From: Acidimicrobiia bacterium
Lineage (GTDB): Bacteria; Actinomycetota; Acidimicrobiia; Spongiisociales; Spongiisociaceae
Assembly (NCBI GenBank): GCA_011523395.1
Contig: WTGW01000176.1
Coordinates: 1 to 56,941, forward strand
DNA length: 56,941 bases
Direction of reading: 5' to 3'
The notes under the pieces were generated by a model. That model did not search any database and was not told the origin of the DNA. It saw nothing but the letters and a program-made list of their open reading frames with translations. This document shows, one piece after another, positions 16,298 to 25,209 of the stretch (position 1 is the first letter of the stretch; every line of letters begins with the position of its first letter). The position numbers and the translations under genes were made by a program.

Positions 16298-16329
16298 ACG
16301 ACTCTTAGACACCCTACGGAGATGATCCG

Positions 16330-17319
16330 ATGAAGCGCTTCGCCTATTTCTGCGGCCATGAGCAATGGCACCCCGAGGAGTTGGTCCGCCACGCGGTCCT
16401 CGCCGAGCGAGCCGGATTCGACATGGTGGTCGTCTCGGAACACTTCCATCCTTGGGTCGATGATGTGTCGGCCTCCGGATTCGCCTTCTCGACCCTGGGC
16501 GCCATGGCGGAGGCCACCGAGCGCATCGAGCTAGCCACCGGGGTTACCACCCCCCTGTGGAGGTACCATCCCGCCATCGTCGCCCAGGCTGCCGCCACCC
16601 TCGATCGGTTGAGCGGCGGGAGGTTCAACCTCGGGGTGGGAACCGGCGAGAACATCAACGAGGGCCCGCTCGGCTACCACTTTCCCAAGTACGCGGAGCG
16701 CGCCGCCCGGATGTCGGAGGCGCTCGAGATCATGAGCCGCCTGCTGCAGGGGGAGAAACTCTCCTACAACGGCGACTACTACACGACCGACCGGGCCAGG
16801 CTGTACTCCCCGCCGGTATCCCGGGTACCGATCCTCGTGGCGGCGGGCGGCCCCAAGACGGCCGGTCTGGCGGGTCGCAAGGCGGACGGGATCATCGTCT
16901 CGGTTAAGGATCCCGCGGCCGCGCTGGAGCGGGTCATCGGCCCGGCCCGGGAAGCGGCGGCCGAGGCGGGACGGCCCCGCCCGACGCTGCTCACCTCACG
17001 CTGGTCGATCATGGCCGACAGCGACGACGAGGCTTGGGAAGCGCTCTACTCGTGGCGCGGGCTCCGGGCGCCGGGACGTCTCCAGGCCGTGGATCCGATG
17101 ACGCTGCGGAAACGGGCCGACGATCTACCGCGCGAGGAGATACTCGGGCGTTACGCAAGGGCGACCAGCGCCGAGGACATCGTCAACCTGTACCTGCCGC
17201 TGGTGGGCTCGATCGACGCCGACATCGTCACCATCCAGATGGCCTCGGTCGACCAGGAGGGTCTCATCGACCTCCTGGGCCGGGAGGTACTCCCCGCACT
17301 CCGCGACGCCGCCGGGTGA
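16330..17319 (+). CDS. LLM-class F420-dependent oxidoreductase
   Basis: A 329-residue luciferase-like TIM-barrel flavoprotein/deazaflavoprotein. Its N-terminus (FAYFCGHEQWHPEELV) and the segments VVSEHFHPW, TGVTTPLWRYHPA, GVGTGENINE and AAGGPKTAGLAG match the F420-dependent glucose-6-phosphate dehydrogenase-like group (TIGR03557 type). It should transfer hydride between F420 and an alcohol or aldehyde-type substrate; the actual substrate is unknown. It lies 32 bp after the 35-aa membrane peptide gene and is preceded by GGAGATGATCCG, a ribosome site. The nearby MSMEG_4193-type trio may be functionally linked. Confidence 0.9.
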   Translation: MKRFAYFCGHEQWHPEELVRHAVLAERAGFDMVVVSEHFHPWVDDVSASGFAFSTLGAMAEATERIELATGVTTPLWRYHPAIVAQAAATLDRLSGGRFNLGVGTGENINEGPLGYHFPKYAERAARMSEALEIMSRLLQGEKLSYNGDYYTTDRARLYSPPVSRVPILVAAGGPKTAGLAGRKADGIIVSVKDPAAALERVIGPAREAAAEAGRPRPTLLTSRWSIMADSDDEAWEALYSWRGLRAPGRLQAVDPMTLRKRADDLPREEILGRYARATSAEDIVNLYLPLVGSIDADIVTIQMASVDQEGLIDLLGREVLPALRDAAG

Positions 17320-17354
17320 GACCCGGAGGGGCGACACTGAACCGCTCTCGCTCA

Positions 17355-18608
17355 CTACGAAACTCCCGGTCCCCGGAGTGCGTCCGCCTCAGTCGGGATG
17401 AGATGTGGCCGGGCGATGTTCCTCTCGCAGAGTGCCAGTAGGTCGAACACTTCGTCGGCCTCCCACAGGAGTAGGCCATGAGCCTTCGGTGCCTTTCTCG
17501 CCCTTAGAACGCCACTGGCCTCAAGGAAGGCCAGAGCGCCACGGGTCCGGCGTTCGGACGCACCGGCCAGTTCACATGCCCGGTCGACCGTCATGACCGG
17601 GTTGGCCGCTATCACGTCCAAAAGTGACCGTACGGTCTTCGAACGTGTCCGGTCGGCCACCTGACTCTGCCACCGTGCCTGGATGGACCGGAGAAGGCGG
17701 TGGTAGTGGACCACCGTCTCGCACGAGTTGATGGCGGCGTCAGAGAACACTTCCACCAACGCCTCCGCCGCCCGGCTTCGCGCCGGATCGTCCGCCTCGC
17801 ATTCGATCGCGAAGCCTTGCAGGGCCTCGATGTAGTCCTCCTTCCGGGCTGACAGATAGAGGCTGATGGGTGGCGCGAACCTGTCGGTGAGCCCCCGCCT
17901 GGCCAGCACGGCGTGGACCAGGGCGCGCCCGATCCTTCCGTTGCCGTCGGCGAAGGGATGGATGACCTCGAATTGGCCGTGTGCCAGGGCGGCTTGGATG
18001 ATCGGTGATTGGTAGTGGCCATTGCAATACGCGACCAGATCGTCCATCAGGCTCGCAACGTGTTCGGGCGGCGGTGGTACGAAACGGGCCCGGTACGGTC
18101 CGTCGTGGTGGCCTATCCAGTTCTGGTCGGTACGGATACGCCCGCTCGCATCTCCCGAACCACCTCCGCGGAACAGCATCACATGGGCCTCGAGCAGGTC
18201 TTCGAGTCCGATGTACCCGGAACTCTCGAGGAAGGCGACGGCCCGCCGAGTGGCATCCAGGTTGGTAATGACCCTGGCGGCCCGCCCATAGTGGTGGATG
18301 CCGCGCCGGAGTTGTACGGCGCGTGCCCGGGCAACCTTCCTAAGGTCGCTGTCAAGCTGCTCTATCCGCGACGATCCGAGCGACTCACCCCAGAGGAACA
18401 GCCGCGCTGAGGCACTCCCGGCGAACTGGTGGTTGGCCCGGGCCAGGTGCCGCACTGCCCAGTCGGCCCGCCTCATAACATCCTCTCCGAAGACCGGATG
18501 CCATCCGGCAAGCGGATCCGGCAAGAATGCCCGGTACGGGAGGCACTCCCGCCGTAGGGTGAGGCTGTCCGGAACCCTCTCCCAAACCTTCCGCACATAC
18601 CGCGCCAC
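17355..18608 (-). CDS. Fic family adenylyltransferase-type protein
   Basis: A 417-residue protein with the full Fic motif HPFADGNGRIGR (H217 to R228). Such proteins transfer AMP or other nucleotide parts to target hydroxyls. An N-terminal SSRIE element (S79-E83) fits the inhibitory (S/T)xxxE(G/N) helix of class II Fic proteins, except that Gln replaces the last G/N. The C-terminal region (about 330-390) looks like a winged helix (TVDRACELAGASERRTRGALAFLEASGVL). I chose GTG at 18608 because GGAAGGAGCATC lies just upstream; an upstream ATG (18686) gives an implausible extension. It sits alone between housekeeping genes, as accessory Fic genes often do. Confidence 0.92.
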   Translation of the reverse strand: MARYVRKVWERVPDSLTLRRECLPYRAFLPDPLAGWHPVFGEDVMRRADWAVRHLARANHQFAGSASARLFLWGESLGSSRIEQLDSDLRKVARARAVQLRRGIHHYGRAARVITNLDATRRAVAFLESSGYIGLEDLLEAHVMLFRGGGSGDASGRIRTDQNWIGHHDGPYRARFVPPPPEHVASLMDDLVAYCNGHYQSPIIQAALAHGQFEVIHPFADGNGRIGRALVHAVLARRGLTDRFAPPISLYLSARKEDYIEALQGFAIECEADDPARSRAAEALVEVFSDAAINSCETVVHYHRLLRSIQARWQSQVADRTRSKTVRSLLDVIAANPVMTVDRACELAGASERRTRGALAFLEASGVLRARKAPKAHGLLLWEADEVFDLLALCERNIARPHLIPTEADALRGPGVS

Positions 18609-18777
18609 GATGCTCCTTCCGTTCAGGAAACGGCAACCGACAGATGTACCCTCGATTGTATGACAGTTAGAATATAAAGTGTCCATCAAATACAACGAGA
18701 ATCTCCATGTGGCGGGAAGTCGGTTGCTTCGGGTTGCCGGCATCGGTTATCGGTAGCTCCACGGCAACGACAAGCGG

Positions 18778-19656
18778 TCAGTCCGGGATCGCGGCGGGCC
18801 ACTGGTCCTTCAGCAGCCGGGAAAGGGCCCGGTCGGCCAGGATCCTGCCTCCCGTCTGGCATCCGGCGCAGTAGTTCGTCTCGTTTGATGCGTACACGAT
18901 CCGCCGCACCGGACTCCCGCACACGGGACAGGGTTGCCGGTACTTGCCATGGACGGCCATTTCGGGCCGGAAGGCCGTGACCCGGTCGGGGAACCCGTCA
19001 CCGACCTCGCCCCGCATCCGGTCCACCCATTCGGTCAGGGTGGTGACGGTCGCCTCACGGAGTCGCTCCAGAGCGGGATCGTCGAGCCGGCTGGTCAGGG
19101 TCACCGGCGAGAGCCCCGCCCGGTGGAGTATCTCGTCCGAGTACGCGTTGCCGATGCCCGAGAGGATGCGGGGATCGGTCAGGGCCCGCTTGAGCGTCCG
19201 GTTCTCCCGTCTGAGCGCTTCGGAGAAGGCGGCCGGTCCTGCTTCGAGCGGCTCGAGGCCGCCGCGGTCGTGCTCGGCAAGGCCCTCCGCGCCCCGATGC
19301 ACGTGCAAGGAAGCCCGCTTCTTGGAACCCTGCTCGGTGAGTACCAGCGTTCCGTTCGGGAAGTCGAACGCGGCGTGACCGACCTTCCTGGGTACGGCTG
19401 CGCCGCGATCCCTCCATCTGAACCGGCCCGTAATCATCAGGTGGAACACCATGAAGAGGTCCTCCTCCAGCTCCAGGACCAGGCGCTTCCCCATGCGGCG
19501 GAACCCGACCACCCGCCTGCCCTCCACTTCGGAGAGCGGCGGATCGAAGGTACGGAGGAGTGAGATCGACACCACCCTGGCCCGTTCCAGGACCCGCCCT
19601 CCTACGAACCGCTCGAGGGCCTCCAGATAGACGACCACATCGGGTAGTTCCGGCAT
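18778..19656 (-). CDS. Fpg/Nei family DNA glycosylase
   Basis: A 292-residue bifunctional glycosylase/AP lyase. The N-terminus is MPELPDV (catalytic Pro1 and Glu2 after Met removal), the DNA-contact lysine is in MGKRL (about K57), and the helix-two-turn-helix is GIGNAYSDEILHRAG. The C-terminal zinc finger has cysteines at 243, 246, 263 and 266. The usual DPRRFG loop of true Fpg is replaced by TEQGSKKRAS, so 8-oxoguanine specificity is uncertain and an oxidised-pyrimidine or AP-site role is possible. It excises damaged bases and cleaves by beta/delta-elimination. It lies downstream of pnp on the same strand after an 85-bp gap. Confidence 0.9.
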   Translation of the reverse strand: MPELPDVVVYLEALERFVGGRVLERARVVSISLLRTFDPPLSEVEGRRVVGFRRMGKRLVLELEEDLFMVFHLMITGRFRWRDRGAAVPRKVGHAAFDFPNGTLVLTEQGSKKRASLHVHRGAEGLAEHDRGGLEPLEAGPAAFSEALRRENRTLKRALTDPRILSGIGNAYSDEILHRAGLSPVTLTSRLDDPALERLREATVTTLTEWVDRMRGEVGDGFPDRVTAFRPEMAVHGKYRQPCPVCGSPVRRIVYASNETNYCAGCQTGGRILADRALSRLLKDQWPAAIPD

Positions 19657-19741
19657 GCTGCCGAGCCTACAGCGGCCGGTGGTTGATGGACAGTGCCCGG
19701 CCCCAGGTCAGTGACGTGGGGCCGGGCGCTCTCCTCGAAGG

Positions 19742-22189
19742 CTAGATACCGTCGGTGAAGGCGTCCTCGAAGGAGGCGAACCGCCGCCCCCCGTTTCCTG
19801 CCGAGCCTGATCCCCGGCGGTTGCCGCCGCCCTGGCTGCGACCACCCTGACCGCGACCACCCTGGCTGCGACCACCCTGGCCACGACCCCGGTTGCCGCC
19901 GCGGCCTGAAGGGCGGCCGCCACCGCGACCTTGGCGAGGTCCACGACCCCGGTTGGGGCCCCTTCCGCCGCCGCCCCGTCCGGGTCCCCGGTCACCGCGA
20001 TCGCGCGGCTGGCCCGGTGCCCCGACCTTGGCGCCGGGCTTCGGCTCCAGATCGGCCGTCACCTTGAGCGAGACCTTGCCGTTGCGGTCGATGGAGTCGA
20101 CCACCACCGTGAGGGGATCGCCCTCGGACAGGTAGTCGCCCACCCGGCGCACGTGGCGGGTGCTGTCGAACTTGGAGATATGGAGGAGGCCGTCCTTACC
20201 CGGAAGGATGTTCACGAATGCCCCGAAGTCGGTGATGCTCACCACCTTGCCGTCGTAATGCTTGTCGACCTCGGGCGTGGGTGGGAAGGCGATCTCGTTG
20301 ACCCGGTTCAAGGCGTCAGCGAGGGACGTGCCGTCGCTGGAGGACACCAGGACCGTGCCGTCATCCTGAACCTCGATCGAGGCGCCGGTCTCCGCCTCCA
20401 GTTCACGGATGATCTTCCCCTTGGGACCGATGATGTCACCGATCTTGTCCACCGGGATCTGGACGGTCTCCAGCCGGGGTGCGTGCTCCTTCATCTCCTC
20501 GCGGGGCCCGTCTATCGCCTGTTCCATCACGTCCAGTATTTCGAGCCTGGCCTGCCTGGCCTGGATGAGCGCTCCGGCCAGCACCTCCGCCGGCAGACCG
20601 TCGATCTTCATGTCCAGCTGGAGGGCGGTGATGACATCCGCGGTTCCCGCCACCTTGAAGTCCATGTCGCCGAGGGCGTCCTCCGCCCCGAGGATGTCGG
20701 TGAGGGTCACGTAGTTCTCGCCGTCCGCGATCAAGCCCATGGCGATCCCGGCCACCGGACCGGCGATCTTGACGCCCGCATCCATGAGCGAGAGCGACGA
20801 GGCGCAGACCGACGCCATGGAGGAGGAGCCGTTGGACGAGAGAACCTCCGACACCAGGCGGAGCGTGTACTGGAACCCGTCATCAGCGGGGAGCACGGGC
20901 CGGAGGGCCTTCTCCCCCAGGGCGCCGTGCCCGATCTCCCGGCGCTTGGGTCCCCTCATGAACCCGGCTTCGCCGGTGCAGTAGGGCGGGAAGTTGTAGT
21001 GATGCATGTACCGCTTGGCTTCCTCGTTGCTGATGGTGTCGAGCATCTGCTCCATGCGCGGCATGCCCAGGGTCACGACGTTCAGCACCTGCGTCTCCCC
21101 GCGGGTGAACAGGGCGGACCCGTGGGCCCGGCTCAACACGCTGACCTCGGCGGACAGCGACCGGATATCGGTTGCGCCCCGGCCGTCCATGCGGACGCCC
21201 TCTTCGATGATCCGCCGGCGCATCGCCTTCTTGGTGGCGGCGCGCAACGCGGCACGGACCTGCCTGGCAGTGTCGGTGTCATCCTCGTCCACGCCGTACT
21301 CGGAGGCCACCCGCTCGGCAAGTTCCGCCCCTGCGGACTCACGCTCGGCCTTGTCCGCGATCCTGACCACCTCGGCGATCCCTCCGGCGGCAAGTTCCGA
21401 CACACGCTCGTACACCTCGTCGGTGTACTCGATGACCGACGGCCACTCCCCGACTTCCTTGCCGGCGAGTCCTTGCAGCTCGTCCTGGAGATCGAGCAGC
21501 TGCCCGATGTAGGACTTGGCCTCCTCGAGGCCGGCGCCAACCGCCTCCTCGTCCGGCGGGGTACGGCCCTCGTCGATCAGGGCCAGGGCGCCATCGGTGG
21601 CGCCGGCCTCGACCATCACGATGTCCACCGATCCCGAGTCGTTGCGCTTGCCGACCACTACCAGGTCGAACACGCACTCCTCCAGCTCGCTGAACGTGGG
21701 GAACGGCACCCAGCCGTGCTCCCCCAGACCTATCCGGACCCCGCCCAGCGGGCCCTCGAAGGGGAGGTCGCTGATGGTCAGGGCCGCCGATGCGCCGTTG
21801 AGAGCCAGCACGTCGTAGGCGGTCTCACCGTCAACCTGGAGGACGGTGGCCACCACATGGGTGTCATTGCGGTACCCGTCACGGAAGGACGGGCGCAGCG
21901 GCCGGTCGATGAGCCGGGCGCTCAACGTGGCCTTCTCGGTGGCCCGACCCTCCCGGCGGAAGAAGGACCCGGGGATCTTGCCCACCGCGTACATCCGCTC
22001 CTCGACATCGATGGTGAGGGGGAAGAAACTCACCCCTTCCCTCGGCTTGTCGCTGGCAGTGGCGGCTACCAGCACGTCCGTCTCCCCCATGGAGACGCGA
22101 ACCGCCCCGTTTGCTTGACCGGCGAGCTTGCCGGTGGAAATCACGACCTCTTTGTCACCAATATGGCCGCGAACGACTTGTTCAGACAC
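19742..22189 (-). CDS. pnp: Polyribonucleotide nucleotidyltransferase (PNPase)
   Basis: An 815-residue 3'-5' phosphorolytic exoribonuclease. Two RNase PH domains are evident (first: YAVGKIPGSFFRREGR; second: MDGRGATDIRSL, then SSNGSSSMASVC and DxxDMDFKVAGT). A KH domain (GKIIRELEAETGASIEV) and an S1 domain (GKVVSITDFGAFVNILPGKDGLLHIS) follow. The C-terminus is extended by about 90 residues of RGG/GQGGRSQGG repeats, likely an additional RNA-binding tail. GTG at 22189 was chosen because AAGGAG lies five bases upstream; an in-frame start at 22246 is less likely. It follows rpsO, the classical arrangement, with a 325-nt leader. Confidence 0.96.
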   Translation of the reverse strand: MSEQVVRGHIGDKEVVISTGKLAGQANGAVRVSMGETDVLVAATASDKPREGVSFFPLTIDVEERMYAVGKIPGSFFRREGRATEKATLSARLIDRPLRPSFRDGYRNDTHVVATVLQVDGETAYDVLALNGASAALTISDLPFEGPLGGVRIGLGEHGWVPFPTFSELEECVFDLVVVGKRNDSGSVDIVMVEAGATDGALALIDEGRTPPDEEAVGAGLEEAKSYIGQLLDLQDELQGLAGKEVGEWPSVIEYTDEVYERVSELAAGGIAEVVRIADKAERESAGAELAERVASEYGVDEDDTDTARQVRAALRAATKKAMRRRIIEEGVRMDGRGATDIRSLSAEVSVLSRAHGSALFTRGETQVLNVVTLGMPRMEQMLDTISNEEAKRYMHHYNFPPYCTGEAGFMRGPKRREIGHGALGEKALRPVLPADDGFQYTLRLVSEVLSSNGSSSMASVCASSLSLMDAGVKIAGPVAGIAMGLIADGENYVTLTDILGAEDALGDMDFKVAGTADVITALQLDMKIDGLPAEVLAGALIQARQARLEILDVMEQAIDGPREEMKEHAPRLETVQIPVDKIGDIIGPKGKIIRELEAETGASIEVQDDGTVLVSSSDGTSLADALNRVNEIAFPPTPEVDKHYDGKVVSITDFGAFVNILPGKDGLLHISKFDSTRHVRRVGDYLSEGDPLTVVVDSIDRNGKVSLKVTADLEPKPGAKVGAPGQPRDRGDRGPGRGGGGRGPNRGRGPRQGRGGGRPSGRGGNRGRGQGGRSQGGRGQGGRSQGGGNRRGSGSAGNGGRRFASFEDAFTDGI

Positions 22190-22514
22190 ATACTCTCCTT
22201 GAGTTGTACGCCCAGGCACCGAACGCTCGGAGAGCAGCGAAGCCAATTACCAGTGGTCATACCTCCGGACGCTTCGTAGCTGCGCCGCGTCATGAAGGAA
22301 TGGCGACTGACAACTGATCTACGCCGTTTCTCCGGGCGCTACCAGCCTGCTTGTGTTTCGGTTGGCCTACGGGACTTTCCCGATCAGCCATCATCATCGA
22401 TGAGCGCCATAAGGGCGCTTCGAATCATCCCACTTCTTCCTTGGCCACCGGATTGAGCGAGCGCTGCCGGTGGCCGGTCCGTTCTTGATACGGAACGACC
22501 GTCTCCGCGGAGTG
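22190..22514. other. rpsO-pnp intergenic leader
   Basis: No gene. On the minus strand there is a hairpin directly after rpsO (GGTCGTTC/GAACGGACC with one bulged base, 22476-22500) and another at 22403-22419 (AGCGCC/GGCGCT). Neither has a U-tract. They are placed where an RNase-processed pnp leader is known in other bacteria, but that role is inference. Confidence 0.4.
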
Positions 22515-22772
22515 CTATCGACGCAATCCGAGCTTGGCGATCACCCGACGATACCGCTCGGCATCGTTCTTCCGAAGGTAGTCCAGCAACCGCTTCCGCT
22601 TACCCACCATCATCAAAAGGCCTCGGCGGCTGTGATGGTCATGCTTGTGCTCGCGCAGGTGCTCGGTCAGGTGCCGGATTCGCTGGGAGAGCAACGCAAC
22701 CTGGACCTCAGGAGATCCGGTGTCGCTGTCGTGAGCGCCGAAATCGGCAATTATTTCCTGGGTCGCTCTCAT
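22515..22772 (-). CDS. rpsO: 30S ribosomal protein S15
   Basis: An 85-residue protein. The diagnostic segments [36 protein letters not shown] and [15 protein letters not shown] are all present. It binds 16S rRNA at the central-domain three-way junction early in 30S assembly. The start is ATG at 22772 (MRATQEI), preceded by GAGAGAG; the longer open frame upstream has no similarity. It is transcribed ahead of pnp, as in most bacteria. Confidence 0.97.
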   Translation of the reverse strand: MRATQEIIADFGAHDSDTGSPEVQVALLSQRIRHLTEHLREHKHDHHSRRGLLMMVGKRKRLLDYLRKNDAERYRRVIAKLGLRR

Positions 22773-23086
22773 CTCTCTCACTCGATCAGCACATCCCAAA
22801 CCGGCATGTATAGAAGTGGGAACCGGGTGGAGTGTAGCACCCTCCCGGCGACCCGTGCGCGACAGCCCGCCAGCCCTGATTATTCTGTTCCCAGCGCACC
22901 AACGCGAATCACGCCACTTCAACCACATCATTCGCCAGCCGCCGCCCTTCACCCGGCGGTTGACCCACACCTGGCCGGAAGATGGGGCCGTAGAAAGGCT
23001 ATAACCCCCGATCAGGACCACGGAACAACAATTTCCGCCACCCGGACAAACCCCCACCATGAATAATCGGGGCTAACAGCCGCGGG
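22773..23086. other. Gap upstream of rpsO
   Basis: I see no convincing gene in 314 nt. Base composition is slightly AT-richer than the flanking genes. It presumably holds the rpsO promoter, but no clear -35/-10 pair stands out. Confidence 0.35.
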
Positions 23087-23305
23087 TCACCGCCCGTACC
23101 TCTCGCGGAGCTCGGCCTGCGTCGGTCGGGGCGGCGGGCGCTTGTCGATCCCGAGCACCAGGCGGTAGAAGGTGATCATGGCCCAACGCTGGAATTGCAG
23201 GACCGCCAGCAGGATGCGCAAGTAGGTGAGTTCGAACACGGCCAGATAGGCCCGAATGAGTTGCCCGTTGCGGTCTCGATCGTCCACTTGAAACCATCCA
23301 ATCAT
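23087..23305 (-). CDS. Small hypothetical protein
   Basis: A 72-residue ORF between ribF and rpsO on the same strand. It starts at ATG 23305 (MIGWFQVDDRDRN). It has a hydrophobic/aromatic central stretch (YLAVFELTYLRILLAVLQFQRW, roughly residues 20-41) and a basic, proline-rich tail. It might be a membrane-associated peptide. I do not recognise a family. A GTG at 23314 is an alternative start, and neither start has a strong ribosome site. Confidence 0.45.
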   Translation of the reverse strand: MIGWFQVDDRDRNGQLIRAYLAVFELTYLRILLAVLQFQRWAMITFYRLVLGIDKRPPPRPTQAELRERYGR

Positions 23306-23411
23306 GTCGCTTACCGGTGTGCTCCGTCCCCAAATCGCCCCGTGACGTCCATCGTGGACCCGTATCTGCCGGAGTTCAACCCCTATGTTTCTCACTCTCC
23401 GGGGCGGGGGC

Positions 23412-24317
23412 TCAGGCTCTAGGCGATGAACCACCCATGAGGCGACGCGCCCCGGCAAGATCCGCCGTGGTGATCCGGGGCGGGGCATGGCCTCCCGGCG
23501 GCGCGGGGCGGAGGCGGTCGATGAAGGTCAGAGCCAGGCGGTCACCCGGGACCCGGCCGGTCCTCCGATCCGGCAGGCGGACCCGGAGCGGCCGGCCGCT
23601 ACCGCCGATCGAGCAGGCGCCGGGACCGGCCGAGCCGACCGTCACGGCGTACACACCCGATCCGGGCACCGCCATCGACCAGTCCACTTCCACGGCCACG
23701 GTCGAGGCATCCCCTCCCTCCGTTACCACGCGCCGGCCGGGCACTTCATGGTGCCGTCCGAGCAACCCGGCGGCGGCGGCCACCTCGCCCGCCGCGATGT
23801 GGCGACGGATCGCGGAAGACGAGATCGGCCCTTGCTCGCCGTCCCGTAGCCGGATGGCGTCGACCCCGAAGCCATGGGTCCGGCCCGATGCCACCAGGTC
23901 GTCCACGTCCCCTGCTCTCCCCGCTCCGTAGCGGAAGCCCTCCCCCACCACGACAGCCCGGGCGTTGAACCCGCCCGAGACCACCCGGCGGATGAACTCC
24001 TCGGGTTCGAGATGGCGCACTTCCGCGAAGGGGAGCACCCCCACCTGGCCCACACCAACCGACTCCAGCAGCTCGAGCCGGCGGGACAGCGTCACCAGCA
24101 TGGCCGGCCCGTCGATCGGGTCGAAGAACCGGCGGGGATGGACATCGAAGGTGACCACGACCGTCTCGAGTCCCCCCATCACGGCAGCCCTCTCGGACAG
24201 GGCCTCCAGCAGGGTTCGGTGACCACGATGGACACCGTCGAACACGCCGATGGTCACAGCCGTCCCCCGATCCGGGCCCGGTCCCCAGGCGAGCGGATCG
24301 CCCCTCCAGATCTTCAT
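23412..24317 (-). CDS. ribF: FAD synthetase RibF with degenerate kinase domain
   Basis: A 301-residue protein. The N-terminal FMN adenylyltransferase domain is intact: GVFDGVHRGH at 24-33, VTFDVHP near 56, VVGEGFRYG and ISSSAIRRHI at 165-174. The C-terminal domain occupies the place of riboflavin kinase (about residues 185-275, with GRHHEVPGRRV and GVYAVTVG), but the GFPTAN nucleotide/Mg motif and the catalytic-Glu segment are missing. The protein probably adenylates FMN; its flavokinase activity is doubtful. It follows truB by 10 bp. Start MKIW at 24317 fits the family better than the longer frame. Confidence 0.88.
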   Translation of the reverse strand: MKIWRGDPLAWGPGPDRGTAVTIGVFDGVHRGHRTLLEALSERAAVMGGLETVVVTFDVHPRRFFDPIDGPAMLVTLSRRLELLESVGVGQVGVLPFAEVRHLEPEEFIRRVVSGGFNARAVVVGEGFRYGAGRAGDVDDLVASGRTHGFGVDAIRLRDGEQGPISSSAIRRHIAAGEVAAAAGLLGRHHEVPGRRVVTEGGDASTVAVEVDWSMAVPGSGVYAVTVGSAGPGACSIGGSGRPLRVRLPDRRTGRVPGDRLALTFIDRLRPAPPGGHAPPRITTADLAGARRLMGGSSPRA

Positions 24318-24327
24318 CGGACGCGAC

Positions 24328-25209
24328 TCACGCCAGCACCACCTCCGGAACCAGCCGGTCATCGCCGGCACGGTAGATGGCTAGCAGCCGACCGTCCGCG
24401 ATCACCCGAACGTGCCCGTCCAGGTCTCGAGGGGAAGGCAGTCGCTGCCCGCTGGACACCCGGACGGCCTCATCGTGGTCCACGCTCACGGACGGCAGAT
24501 GCGACAGAGCGACGGCCGGTTCCAGCACCGCTTCGGCCAGCCGACCCTCGGCGCCGAGGCGGACCAACCGGTCGACCGTCCACGCTTCCTCCACCCGGAG
24601 GCTGCCGCTGGCCACCCTGCGGAGGGAACTCAGATGGGCGCGCCCGCCGAGGGCCCTGGCCAGGTCGTCGGCCAGCACCCGGACGTAGAGACCGCTCCCT
24701 CCCACCACCCGGAGGCGGACCTCCGGGAACGGCCCCGCCGCGAACCCCTCGAGGTCCAGCCGGTGCACCCTCACCCTCCGGGCCGGCCGTTCTACCTCCT
24801 CGCCGCGCCTGGCCAGCTCATGCAGGCGCGTGCCGCCCACCTTCACCGCCGACACCATCGGCGGTGTCTGGAGGATCTCCCCCCTGAAGCGATCCATGGC
24901 ACCGACGACATCCTCACGATCGATGCTCATCGCCGCCCGCTCCGTCTCCTCGCCGTCGGCGTCCAGGCTGTCGGTGGCCACGCCGAATCGGGCCGTGGCC
25001 TCGTACTCCTTGGGCAGGTCGGTGACGAAGCGCAGCAACCGGGTGGCCCTCCCGATGCCGAGGACGAGCAGGCCGGTGGCCATGGGATCGAGGGTGCCTG
25101 CGTGCCCGATGCGGCGCATGCCGAGGATCCGGCGGCACTTGGCCACCACGTCATGGGATGTCCACCCGCCGGCCTTGTCGACCAGCACGAATCCGGACCC
25201 GGAACTCAC
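24328..25209 (-). CDS. truB: tRNA pseudouridine(55) synthase TruB
   Basis: A 293-residue enzyme converting U55 of tRNAs to pseudouridine. The catalytic motif RIGHAGTLDPMATGLLVLG holds the essential Asp. LVDKAGGWTSHDVV at the N-terminus, KEYEATARFGVATDSLDADG, and TPPMVSAVKVGG are all typical TruB blocks. A C-terminal PUA-like domain follows (VSSGQRLPSP, then HVRVIADGRLLAIY). The start is GTG at 25209, overlapping the stop of the DHH gene (GTGA). Confidence 0.96.
   Translation of the reverse strand: MSSGSGFVLVDKAGGWTSHDVVAKCRRILGMRRIGHAGTLDPMATGLLVLGIGRATRLLRFVTDLPKEYEATARFGVATDSLDADGEETERAAMSIDREDVVGAMDRFRGEILQTPPMVSAVKVGGTRLHELARRGEEVERPARRVRVHRLDLEGFAAGPFPEVRLRVVGGSGLYVRVLADDLARALGGRAHLSSLRRVASGSLRVEEAWTVDRLVRLGAEGRLAEAVLEPAVALSHLPSVSVDHDEAVRVSSGQRLPSPRDLDGHVRVIADGRLLAIYRAGDDRLVPEVVLA

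Noticed and set aside
19931-22279. 782-aa plus-strand ORF opposite pnp
   Set aside because: Shadow of pnp; composition dominated by His, Arg and Gly with no domain.
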